A stretch of DNA of 64,000 bases, taken from assembly GCF_016918855.1 (NCBI RefSeq), contig NZ_JADKYB010000026.1:1-64000 (forward strand), given 5' to 3'. The stretch comes from Actinacidiphila acididurans. Its GTDB lineage: Bacteria > Actinomycetota > Actinomycetes > Streptomycetales > Streptomycetaceae. Made by a program: the position numbers and the translations under genes. The first letter of the stretch is position 1. Each line of letters opens with the position of its first letter. The notes under the pieces are model-generated. The model was not told where the DNA came from. It saw only the letters and a list, made by a program, of their open reading frames with translations, and did no database searches. Shown here piece by piece: positions 15,575 to 23,427 of the stretch.

Positions 15575-18439
15575 ATGGCGGTCAGGTTCCGATTACTGGG
15601 TGGCGTCGAGGCTCAGGTCGGCGGCGTGACGGTCGACCTGGGACATCCGAGACAGCGTGCGGTGCTGGGCGTGCTGCTGATGGAGGCCAACCGGCCCGTA
15701 TCCACCACCCAGTTGCTCGACAGGGTGTGGGGCGAGCACTGCCCCAAGCGCGGGCGGGAGACCGTGTACACGTACCTGTCGCGGCTGCGTACGGCGCTGC
15801 GCGGCGTCGACGGCGAACTGCGCCTGGACCGCCGCTCCGGGGGTTACCTGCTCAGCGTCGACGAACAGGCCGTGGACGTCCATCAGTTCCGTCACCTGGT
15901 GTCCCGGGCCCGGACCGTCGGCGACGACCAGCAGGCGCTGGAACTCTTCGAGCAGGCCCTGGGGTTGTGGCGGAGCGAGCCGCTTTCCGGGCTGGACACG
16001 CCGTGGGCCACGGGCCTGCGCGTCGCTCTGGACGACGAACGGCTGGCCGCCGAACTCGACCACGCCGACGCCGCGTTGCGCCGCGGTCGGCACACCGTAC
16101 TGCTCCCGAGCCTGTCCGCTCGCGCGACGCGACACCCGCTGGACGAGCGCGTGGCCGGCCAGATGATGCTCGCCCTGTACCGCAGTGGCCGTCAGGCCGA
16201 TGCCCTGGAGCACTATCAGGGGCTACGCCGCCGGCTCGCCGACGAGTTGGGCGCCGATCCCGGTCCGGACGTACAGCGCCTGCACCATCGGATACTCACC
16301 GCCGAACCGTCGCTGGCCGCCCCGAGCGCCCCGTACGTCCCCGGGCCGCAGGCGGCGGTGGTCCCCCGCCAGCTCCCCGCGGCAGCCGGCCACCTCGTCG
16401 GCCGGGCCCCCGAACTGGCCGCGCTCGACGCCCGGATGGAGTCGGCGGCCGGCGCGGGGACCGTGGTGATCACGTCGGTCGGCGGGACCGCCGGAATCGG
16501 CAAGACCGCGCTGGCGGTGCACTGGGCGCACCGGGCCCGGGACCGGTTTCCGGACGGACAGCTGTACGTGAATCTGCGCGGCTTCGACCCGCGCAGGCAG
16601 CCGGTGGACCCGGCCGACGCGGTACGCGGCTTCCTCGACGCCCTCGGCGTCGCCCCGCAGCACCTCCCGCACAGCCCGGAGGCGCAGGCCGCCCTGTACC
16701 GCAGCCTGGTGGACGGCCGGAGAATCCTCGTAGTGCTGGACAACGCCCGGGACGCCGAGCAGGTCAGGCCGCTGCTGCCCGGCACTGCGGGCGCGGTGAC
16801 CGTGGTGACCAGCCGCAACCCGCTGTCCGGCCTGGTCGCCGTGAACGGCGCGCACCCGATCAGCGTGGACCTGCTCACCGAGGACGAGGCGCGGCAGTTG
16901 CTGGCCGCCCGGCTCGGCCCCGGGCGGGTGGCCGCCGAACCCCAGGCGGTGCGGCAGATCATCGCCCAGTGCGCACGGCTGCCGCTGGCCCTGACCCTCG
17001 CCGCCACCCGCGCCGAACAGACCGGCTTCCCCCTCACCGCGCTGGCCGCGGAACTGGCCGAGGCCGGCCGACGGCTGGACGTCCTGTCCACCGACGACCC
17101 GGCCAGTGAGGTACGGGCGGTGTTCTCCTGGTCCTACCACGCCCTCACCCCACCGGCGGCCCGGCTGTTCCGGCTGCTGGGACTGCATCCCGGCCCGGAC
17201 ATCTCCGCCGCGGCGACGGCCGGCCTGGCCGCCCTGACACCACGTGAAGTACGCGCTCTGCTGGCCGAACTGACCCGGGCCGGCCTGCTGACCGAGCATT
17301 TGCCCGGCCGGTACGCCTTCCACGACCTGCTGCGCGACTACGCCGCCGAGCAGGCCGACACCGCCGACTCGGCCGGGGAGCGGCACGCGGCGGTGCACCG
17401 GATGCTGGACCACTACGTGCACACCGCGCGCACCGCCGCCGGGCTGCTGGAACCGGCCTGGGAACCGCCGGCCCCTCCCCCGCCGCAACCCGGGTTCCGC
17501 CCGGAACACTTTGCGGACCACGAGCGGGCGCTGGCCTGGTTCACCACCGAACACGCCGTACTGCTGGCCGCCGTCGCCCACGCCGCCGCCACCGGACGCG
17601 ACGCCCACACCTGGCAACTGGCCCAGGCCCTGGCCACCTTCCTCGACCGGCGCGGACACTGGCACGACCTGGCCGTCGTCGGCAGTGCCGCGGTGGAGGC
17701 CGCCGACCGGCTGGCGGACTGCCTCGGGCGACCGGTCGCCCACCGTATCGTCGCCCGCGCCCATCACCGCCGTGGCAACCTGGACGACGCCCAAACCCAC
17801 CTGCTGCGCGCCCTGGATCTGTACGGGCAGGCCGGCAACCTGCACGGGCAGGCCGACACCCACATCGACCTGGCCAGGGTGCAGGCGCGTAGGGGCCCGC
17901 GGGTCATCCCCGGCATCCTTCCTCATGTCCACCGGGCCCACACCCTGTACGAGTCCTCCGGCCACCGGCTGGGCCAGGCCCAGGCGCTGACCGCCATCGG
18001 CTGGTCCCACGCCCGCCTCGGCGACTTCACACAGGCCCTGGTCTGCTGCCGGCAGGCCCTGCCGGCGCTGGAGGAATTCGACGACCGCGAGGGCCAGGCC
18101 CATGCCTGGGACAGCATCGCCCATGCCCACCACCACCTGGGCCGGCGCCCCCAGGCCGTCGCGTGCTTCCACCGCGCCCTCGACCTGTGCCGCGCCCTGG
18201 GCGACCGCTACCTCGAAGCGGACATCCTCCACCGCCTTGGCGACACCCACCTCGCCGAACACGACCCCGACGCCGCACACGACACCTGGCAACAAGCCCT
18301 GGCCATCCTCACCGAACTCGACCACCCCCACGCCGCCCAGGTCCGCGCCAAACTCACCGCCCTCGACACGCTTGGCTCAACCGGTGGCCGTACGTCCGGC
18401 GCCCGGCTTTCCGACACGGCAGCCAGCGGCTGGGGCTGA
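15575..18439 (+). CDS. AfsR/SARP-type transcriptional regulator (OmpR-like DNA-binding, BTAD, NB-ARC, TPR)
   Basis: A 954-residue multidomain activator. Residues 1-92 form the OmpR-like winged helix (RQRAVLGVLLMEANRPVSTT, then TVYTYLSRLRTAL); 98-243 the bacterial activation domain (VDVHQFRHLV through DELGADPGPDVQRLH). The NB-ARC ATPase has its P-loop GGTAGIGKT at 303-311 and a Walker B-like ILVVLDNARDAEQV. From about 700 to 945 come TPR-like helical repeats. Family knowledge: such proteins activate antibiotic clusters or respond to global signals. No biosynthetic genes lie nearby, so its targets may be remote or the divergent secreted protein. Start at ATG 15575; an in-frame GTG precedes it directly. 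Confidence 0.9.
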   Translation: MAVRFRLLGGVEAQVGGVTVDLGHPRQRAVLGVLLMEANRPVSTTQLLDRVWGEHCPKRGRETVYTYLSRLRTALRGVDGELRLDRRSGGYLLSVDEQAVDVHQFRHLVSRARTVGDDQQALELFEQALGLWRSEPLSGLDTPWATGLRVALDDERLAAELDHADAALRRGRHTVLLPSLSARATRHPLDERVAGQMMLALYRSGRQADALEHYQGLRRRLADELGADPGPDVQRLHHRILTAEPSLAAPSAPYVPGPQAAVVPRQLPAAAGHLVGRAPELAALDARMESAAGAGTVVITSVGGTAGIGKTALAVHWAHRARDRFPDGQLYVNLRGFDPRRQPVDPADAVRGFLDALGVAPQHLPHSPEAQAALYRSLVDGRRILVVLDNARDAEQVRPLLPGTAGAVTVVTSRNPLSGLVAVNGAHPISVDLLTEDEARQLLAARLGPGRVAAEPQAVRQIIAQCARLPLALTLAATRAEQTGFPLTALAAELAEAGRRLDVLSTDDPASEVRAVFSWSYHALTPPAARLFRLLGLHPGPDISAAATAGLAALTPREVRALLAELTRAGLLTEHLPGRYAFHDLLRDYAAEQADTADSAGERHAAVHRMLDHYVHTARTAAGLLEPAWEPPAPPPPQPGFRPEHFADHERALAWFTTEHAVLLAAVAHAAATGRDAHTWQLAQALATFLDRRGHWHDLAVVGSAAVEAADRLADCLGRPVAHRIVARAHHRRGNLDDAQTHLLRALDLYGQAGNLHGQADTHIDLARVQARRGPRVIPGILPHVHRAHTLYESSGHRLGQAQALTAIGWSHARLGDFTQALVCCRQALPALEEFDDREGQAHAWDSIAHAHHHLGRRPQAVACFHRALDLCRALGDRYLEADILHRLGDTHLAEHDPDAAHDTWQQALAILTELDHPHAAQVRAKLTALDTLGSTGGRTSGARLSDTAASGWG

Positions 18440-18570
18440 TCCGCACGGATCGTTCCGGGAGTTGACGCACCCACTTCCTGACTCTCAAGGCGATCGAGGC
18501 GCTGGCGGAACACGTCGGTCTGCTCCAGACATCGTCACTTCAGCAAAGCTGGTCGGCGGCGAGCGCCGGC

Positions 18571-19149
18571 TCAGGCCGTCACGTGCCGGAACCAGTACAC
18601 GTAGGTCCGAGCGAGAACCGTCGCTTCCCGAAGTACATCGCCCCACCCGTCACCTCTGGTCAGCGAAACAATGTCGTCCCTTTGCCTCCGCGCCTCACCC
18701 TCCGCGAGGGGAGGAACCTCGGAATCATCGGAATCATCTTCCAGAAAGGCCGCCGCAGAATATGCGGCCAGCAACACATTGAAGCAGTTCCGAGCACTGT
18801 CCTCGACATCCGCCCACGTTCTCAGCACATAGTCGGCCAAGGATGCCACATCCATGGCCCAGGCCCCCCACCCAGGCAGCTCTTCGTAGGGAGCTTCGCG
18901 CGGCCCGAGGACATCGCGTACCCCCTGATTCAAAGCAGATGGATCCGTCTGCGGCGACCGTCCTTCGGCGCGGTCCACGGCATATTCCGAAACCTTGTGA
19001 ACCAAGGCTGCAACCGCGCCGAAATCAGCTGAAACCCGGGGATCGTCCAGCAAATCAGCCACACGGACAAGGCAGGCTGTCGCAACCTGTCCCTGCTGGA
19101 AAGGGCTGATCGACGCCACTGCAGCAGCAGCGTACTCGCGATCGAACAT
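18571..19149 (-). CDS. Probable immunity protein for the adjacent toxin (DUF416-like)
   Basis: The 192-residue soluble, acidic, helical protein sits 41 bp downstream of the HINT/deaminase gene on the same strand, the standard place for an immunity gene. The segments SPFQQGQVATACLVRVADLL (about 15-34) and the later region around RNCFNVLLAAYSAAAFLEDD and EARRQRDDIVSL resemble the layout of DUF416/YjaG-like proteins, some of which serve as immunity proteins. This resemblance is by eye and modest. The start ATG 19149 is followed by a typical coding composition. Function inferred mainly from context. Confidence 0.55.
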   Translation of the reverse strand: MFDREYAAAAVASISPFQQGQVATACLVRVADLLDDPRVSADFGAVAALVHKVSEYAVDRAEGRSPQTDPSALNQGVRDVLGPREAPYEELPGWGAWAMDVASLADYVLRTWADVEDSARNCFNVLLAAYSAAAFLEDDSDDSEVPPLAEGEARRQRDDIVSLTRGDGWGDVLREATVLARTYVYWFRHVTA

Positions 19150-19190
19150 TTCTTTTCCTCATCAATCCCAGACGAATTGACTCTGCCCTG

Positions 19191-20264
19191 TCAGTTTTCC
19201 ACCGCCAGGCAGGGATTGATTCGACCAAGAATAGCAGTTCCGTCGCTGGGCCCCACCGACCGCGCGGGGCCGACGGATTTACTGAACGAATCGAAGAGCG
19301 CGTTTTGACACCAGGGGCACACAGGCCTGTTGGATGCACCAGCGATTGGTGTCCACCCCTGACTGCGGATGTGGCTGAGAGCGCTTGTCTCCGCATCGCC
19401 TGCCACCCTGTCGGACATCTCCTCTCCGTCCTGAAGCCCTTCCTTTATCAGGCGGTCCAGGCCACGCTTTGCACCTCCGCTCCATCCGACCACGTCATGG
19501 AAATTCCCGTCGCCGTCGACAGCACGGATTATCGCGGTGGAACGCCTGCCTTGCGCGCCCTCCGGAAGGAGGTTGTGCAAATCATCGACGCGCGACTTCA
19601 GTTGCGCGGCGATCTCTTCATTGCCGCAGTTGTGGACGAGGACTGGCGTCCCGCCGGCTTCCACATAGTACGTGTGGAGATCGCCGACGGTGAGGTCGTA
19701 GGTGGTGGTGTGGGCGTGGAAGAGGTGGAGGGAGGTGACCTGGGCGGAGCCGGTGGGGGTTTGGAGGAGGTCGCCGACGTGGAGGGACTTGGCCTCGACG
19801 AAGGCCGTGCGGGTCTCGTCGTAGAAGGGGTGGTGGAAGGTGGTGGTCAGCCGGCCGTCGGCCGGGGCGGACGGTGTGACTGAGGGCCCCGCGTGCGCGG
19901 CGGCCCGAGCCGAGTCCGCTCTGACCGGACCCGCATCCACCGGAGCCGGAGCCGTCGCCGCCACCGGTGCCGCCGACACATCGGCCGGCGAGAGCCCCGC
20001 GTGGTGCGAGGCGCCCAGCGCGCCCAGCACCGCCGCCGATGCCGCCAGGCCCAGCGCCGCCCGCCGGACCGCCTTGCGCGCCACGGAACTCACCGCCGAC
20101 CGCGCCCCCGACGACGCCGAGGACGTCCACTCGCCCTTCACGGGGCGCACCGTCAGTTCGACGAAGTCGTGATCGGTCCGGGTGACGATCACCGCCGTGA
20201 CCGCGTGGGACTGCGTGGCCGAGGCGCCAGGCACCGCGTCGGCGATCTTGTCGCCCACCTTCAC
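19191..20264 (-). CDS. 5'-truncated polymorphic toxin: HINT domain plus C-terminal deaminase-like domain
   Basis: Residues 1-213 are a HINT (intein-like) module: KVGDKIADA at the start, TTTFHHPFYDE (TxxH block, about 141-147) and LTVGDLHTYYVEAGGTPVLV followed by HNC (211-213). An insert of about 90 residues with a hydrophobic helix (LGLAASAAVLGALGA) splits the HINT sheet. Residues 214-357 are the toxic tail: a deaminase-like domain with DAETSAL (Glu292) and CPWC (316-319) as candidate catalytic and zinc residues. The usual N-terminal part, including the block A cysteine and delivery repeats, is missing: the frame is open upstream to 20525 but has no start codon or known domain. So this is a displaced toxin end, with its immunity gene beside it. 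Whether it is expressed from GTG 20264 is doubtful. Confidence 0.75.
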   Translation of the reverse strand: MKVGDKIADAVPGASATQSHAVTAVIVTRTDHDFVELTVRPVKGEWTSSASSGARSAVSSVARKAVRRAALGLAASAAVLGALGASHHAGLSPADVSAAPVAATAPAPVDAGPVRADSARAAAHAGPSVTPSAPADGRLTTTFHHPFYDETRTAFVEAKSLHVGDLLQTPTGSAQVTSLHLFHAHTTTYDLTVGDLHTYYVEAGGTPVLVHNCGNEEIAAQLKSRVDDLHNLLPEGAQGRRSTAIIRAVDGDGNFHDVVGWSGGAKRGLDRLIKEGLQDGEEMSDRVAGDAETSALSHIRSQGWTPIAGASNRPVCPWCQNALFDSFSKSVGPARSVGPSDGTAILGRINPCLAVEN

Positions 20265-20595
20265 CTGCTTGCCGCCGAGCGAGGACGGGGCACCTCCTAC
20301 ACCGGTGCCCGGCTTCTGGCGCCGGTCCTGCTGCCTCTCACGCTGCCGGTGATCACCAGGATGCTCACGGCGATGTTCAGCTCCCCCCTTCGTCGGAACT
20401 TCCCGGCGAAGGGCCGGCCCGGGCAGCCTCGCGCGAGTACGAGGCCGAGCGGCCCCGGGCGCGAGCGGGAAAACGCAAACGGCAGAGATGAACCCGGGCG
20501 GGTACCGGACACCCAGCCGAGCCCTTCACTCTGCCCGTCACCGGCCGCTGACATATTGATGCAAGGCACGCCACGCCGCGTGCAACGATCGCGGC
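20265..20595. other. Spacer upstream of the toxin remnant and the next plus-strand gene
   Basis: No gene is supported. On the minus strand the toxin frame stays open to 20525 without a start codon, ending in GGKQVKVGDKI, which suggests the 5' part of the toxin gene was lost here. The last 60 bp are richer in A/T (ACATATTGATGCAAGG, 20551-20566) and probably contain the promoter of the gene at 20596. Confidence 0.4.
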
Positions 20596-21435
20596 ATGAC
20601 CGACCAGCATTTCCTCCTGCCGCCCGGCACCCCACCCGCGGGCGTGAACCGCGGATCGGCCATGGCGGCACTTGCGGCACTCTTGGACCGCTCGGTCGAC
20701 CAGATCGCGGGAGCCGCGGCCGACGTCCGTTACTACGATCGGGAAGCGATTCGTGCGGCATCGGATGTGTGGGACAACAACCTGCTCCCGCTGTTCTGGG
20801 CGGCGAGCACGGCCAACGCAGGCAAGCGCGAGCGCCGGGCTCTGGCCGCGTTGGAGTGGATGGCCGCCCTTGGCGAGCGGCGGCGCAGGTGGATGATCGA
20901 GCAGGCCGCGATCGCCGGGGTCGGACTTGAGCCGCTCCTACCACCGGCCAGGCCTGACGCCCCGGGCCGCGGCTATCGCGGATACGTCATGACGCCGGTG
21001 TGCCGGCTCACTCGGCAGACCGTGGACGATCTGGTCCCTGACTACGATCTGGCGACAGCATCCGTCCGGTGCCTTCGCGTGGAGCGCGCCGGTACTCGCC
21101 TGACCGCCTTCCTCCAGTTGGTCGCTCCCCGCACGTACGCCGTCGGCCAGAGCGACGCGCAACCTGCCCTGCTGAACGTCATGCTGGAGGGCGTCACCGA
21201 CGCCGTCTTCGACGATCTCTCCGACGTGCGGGGAGCGAACCTGGACCCCCGGGTGGACGGGATCGCGATATCCGTGGGCACGGGAAGCCGGCTCCGTGCC
21301 GCAAGCGGCGAATACCGTCTTGACGACCATTCCTGGCACCTGTCGACCGCCGGCCGCCGTGCTCACGCGGTCACTCCGCGCGCCTCAGACCGTATGCGTC
21401 CACCAACTACCCGAGGCCTGGGGGCCGATGCTTAG
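20596..21435 (+). CDS. Hypothetical protein, possibly the 5' part of a gene broken by an in-frame TAG
   Basis: The 279-residue product is soluble and helical at its start (GSAMAALAALLDRSVDQIAG; RERRALAALEWMAALGERRR) and beta-rich after about 135. No known motif. ATG 20596 is supported by the transition from A/T-richer spacer to coding composition. The TAG stop at 21433-21435 is followed by nine coding-like codons and the next ORF (21463) in the same frame, and that ORF has no ribosome binding site of its own. I therefore suspect that the two were once one gene of about 490 codons. Codon use of the last 20 codons before TAG is less GC3-rich than the rest. Confidence 0.5.
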   Translation: MTDQHFLLPPGTPPAGVNRGSAMAALAALLDRSVDQIAGAAADVRYYDREAIRAASDVWDNNLLPLFWAASTANAGKRERRALAALEWMAALGERRRRWMIEQAAIAGVGLEPLLPPARPDAPGRGYRGYVMTPVCRLTRQTVDDLVPDYDLATASVRCLRVERAGTRLTAFLQLVAPRTYAVGQSDAQPALLNVMLEGVTDAVFDDLSDVRGANLDPRVDGIAISVGTGSRLRAASGEYRLDDHSWHLSTAGRRAHAVTPRASDRMRPPTTRGLGADA

Positions 21436-21462
21436 GCCGCCGCTGTCCTGCTCCGCCACGCC

Positions 21463-22068
21463 ATGTGGGAGATGCGCTCCGTACGGTATGCCGCCCGCGC
21501 GGATCACGTCCCCGTACTCAGCCTGTGCCGGGCCTTCGCGGGAGCGGGGCAAGCGATCGTGGCCGCGGGATCCCGACGCGGCTCCCGTTCCCGTGAGGCA
21601 GCCTTCCGCGACCTGATCCACACCTGGGCCGACCAAGGCGGCCCGGCAATCGCCCGCTGGTTCGCCGACATCCTCAGGGAAGGCGCAGGCCGCTCCGATC
21701 TCATCGAAGTTCCCGAGGAGCCGGAGCCAACTCCCCCCTCCCTTGCCGAGCCCCGTCCCCCCTTGGACACACCCCCGCAGGCGGCCCTCGTCATGGCCAC
21801 CTGGACGGCAGCACACACCGACTACGGCGAAGAGCGTCCAGCCGCCGCACAGCTCCAACTCGCCCTGCCGCCGCGCCCCGACGAGAGCCCATCGGCACCC
21901 TGGCGGCTACGGACCACCAGTTGCACCGAGCCCGCTGCCTTCCGCGTTCACATCGACGCTTTCCAGGGCCCCGGGCAACTCACCCAGACAGGAAGACCAA
22001 CTGCCGCCTCGACCTGCACCACGGAGCCCTGCTCGTCGCTGCCGAAGGTGGCTGGAGCGCGTCGGTGA
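21463..22068 (+). CDS. Hypothetical protein, same frame as the preceding ORF; probable 3' frameshift
   Basis: A 201-residue frame beginning WEMRSVRYAARADHVPVLSL. The first 80 residues are Arg/Ala-rich and helical, then a Pro-rich linker (VPEEPEPTPPSLAEPRPP). It lies in frame with the gene upstream, separated by one TAG and nine codons, and there is no Shine-Dalgarno sequence before ATG 21463. Near 21990 the coding signal appears to move to the next frame, which reads DLHHGALLVAAEGGWSASVS and stops at 22073; this looks like a natural C-terminus and implies loss of one nucleotide. I cannot assign a function. Confidence 0.4.
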   Translation: MWEMRSVRYAARADHVPVLSLCRAFAGAGQAIVAAGSRRGSRSREAAFRDLIHTWADQGGPAIARWFADILREGAGRSDLIEVPEEPEPTPPSLAEPRPPLDTPPQAALVMATWTAAHTDYGEERPAAAQLQLALPPRPDESPSAPWRLRTTSCTEPAAFRVHIDAFQGPGQLTQTGRPTAASTCTTEPCSSLPKVAGARR

Positions 22069-22163
22069 GCTGACGCTGCCGCGGTGTCGCCTCCTGTTCA
22101 ATCGTCCGGCGCCCACACAGGCGCAGCGCCCATCTTGACGATCGCGAAAGGCACGGCGCGACC

Positions 22164-22695
22164 ATGCGGACACGCGTCCCGGTGACCAGCACACCGCGGC
22201 TGATACTGACCAGGCCACACCCCGACGACGCCGACTGGGTCTTCGCCATACACGGGGATCCGGCGACCAACCGGCACAACCCGCACGGACCGCACACCTC
22301 GCTCCAGGAGAGCGCTGGGTTCCTCGCCTCCGTGCTCGCGGACTGGGACCGCGACGGCATCGGCTACTGCGCGGTCAGCGCCTGCCAAGACCCCGCCACC
22401 GTCATCGGCTTCGCGGGAACCCGGCTGATCGACCTCGCCGGCGACCGTGTGCTCAACCTCTACTACCGGTTCACGCCCTCGACCTGGGGACAAGGAATAG
22501 CCCAGGAAGCCGCCCGCACAGCACTCGACCACGCCCGGGCCCGCTTCCCCGGCACGCCCGTCGTCGCGCTGATCCGCGAGGACAACCAGCCCTCGAAGCG
22601 TCTTGCCGAACGCCTCGGCCTCCACCCCGCACACAGCCGGACGTGACATCTACCGCCTGCCGCCGACCGAGCCCGTCCACGTCGCGGCCCGATAG
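22164..22695 (+). pseudogene. GNAT-family acetyltransferase with a 3' frameshift
   Basis: The intact frame from ATG 22164 codes for 160 residues and stops at 22646. It shows the GNAT pattern: TPRLILTRPHPDDADWVFAI at the start, the CoA loop TWGQGIAQEAARTAL (about 113-127) and NQPSKRLAERLGLHP near the end. A normal member goes on for 15-20 residues with a final strand. That missing end, GRDIYRLPPTEPVHVAAR then TAG at 22693-22695, is present in another frame, starting about 22635. A single-nucleotide loss near 22625-22640 explains this. The truncated protein lacks only the last strand and might keep some activity; a sequencing error is the alternative. Confidence 0.7.
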
Positions 22696-22798
22696 GCGGC
22701 GGGCATCCCGGCGCCCCGGGGCTGGGCCAGGGCGATGTCAGACCCCTGTGGAACAGTCGGGCTTCTCACCGCAGGTGGTCGAGGAAAGGGACGAGAAC

Positions 22799-23281
22799 GT
22801 GCTGCCGGAGATTGTCGGGCGCGATGCATTCGCTGCTCTGGTCATCAGAACCGATTACGACGACGAGAGCGCGTGGCGGGCGGTGGTGGCGGAGGTCTCG
22901 CAGCCGTGGGGTTTGAACGGCGAGTACGAGGCCCGGGTGCACCTGGTCGACGATCCGGTGTGGGCCGGGGCCGCGCCTGATGCGGTCCTCGGCGTGGTGG
23001 AGCGGGATGAGGAGCTCAGCGTGGTCTTCGTCGCGGACAAGGTGACGATGCGCTCCGCCCACCGCGCTCTGCTCGCTCTCGACACCTTCGTCGAGGACGA
23101 GGACCTGGACCCGATGTACTACCAGGAACTCATCGACTCCCCGCCGGCCCGGGAGTTCCGCACCACCCCGGCCGCCGTGCACGACGTACACGTGAATCTG
23201 GCCATCGCGAACCTGGACTTCCAGGACTTCACCGAGGCAGCGCTCGCCGATCCCGAAGGCGTTCTCCGGCCCATGGGTTGA
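22799..23281 (+). CDS. DUF6924-like protein of unknown function
   Basis: The 160-residue acidic protein starts LPEIVGRDAFAALVIRTDYD and contains VERDEELSVVFVADKVTMRS and a C-terminal VHDVHVNLAIANLDFQDF. The last segment (NLAIANMDFxDFA) is the hallmark I associate with DUF6924, a family spread over actinobacteria with no known role. GTG 22799 was chosen because a GGAAAGGGA site lies about 9 bp upstream and the family usually begins with LPxI; GTG 22748 is an alternative. No operon partner. Confidence 0.7.
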   Translation: MLPEIVGRDAFAALVIRTDYDDESAWRAVVAEVSQPWGLNGEYEARVHLVDDPVWAGAAPDAVLGVVERDEELSVVFVADKVTMRSAHRALLALDTFVEDEDLDPMYYQELIDSPPAREFRTTPAAVHDVHVNLAIANLDFQDFTEAALADPEGVLRPMG

Positions 23282-23427
23282 GGGCGGCTCGGGGGGCGGC
23301 CCCGGGTGCGTCGTCGGGGGTTGCTCGGGGGCGGGTCGGGGGTGTGCCCGATGTCCGGCGGGGGCGGGGCCGGACAGGATGGGGCGGGCCGGGTCCTTCC
23401 GGTCGTACGGATTCCAGGGAGTGTCAC

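Noticed and set aside
16223-18331. A 700-codon minus-strand frame opposite the AfsR-like regulator
   Set aside because: Gly/Val/Gln-rich shadow frame with no motif; the plus-strand protein has clear domains.
15575-18439. AfsR-like regulator as the marker of an antibiotic cluster
   Set aside because: No PKS, NRPS, terpene, RiPP-modifying or other biosynthetic core genes lie within the window; neighbours are a secreted protein and a toxin remnant.
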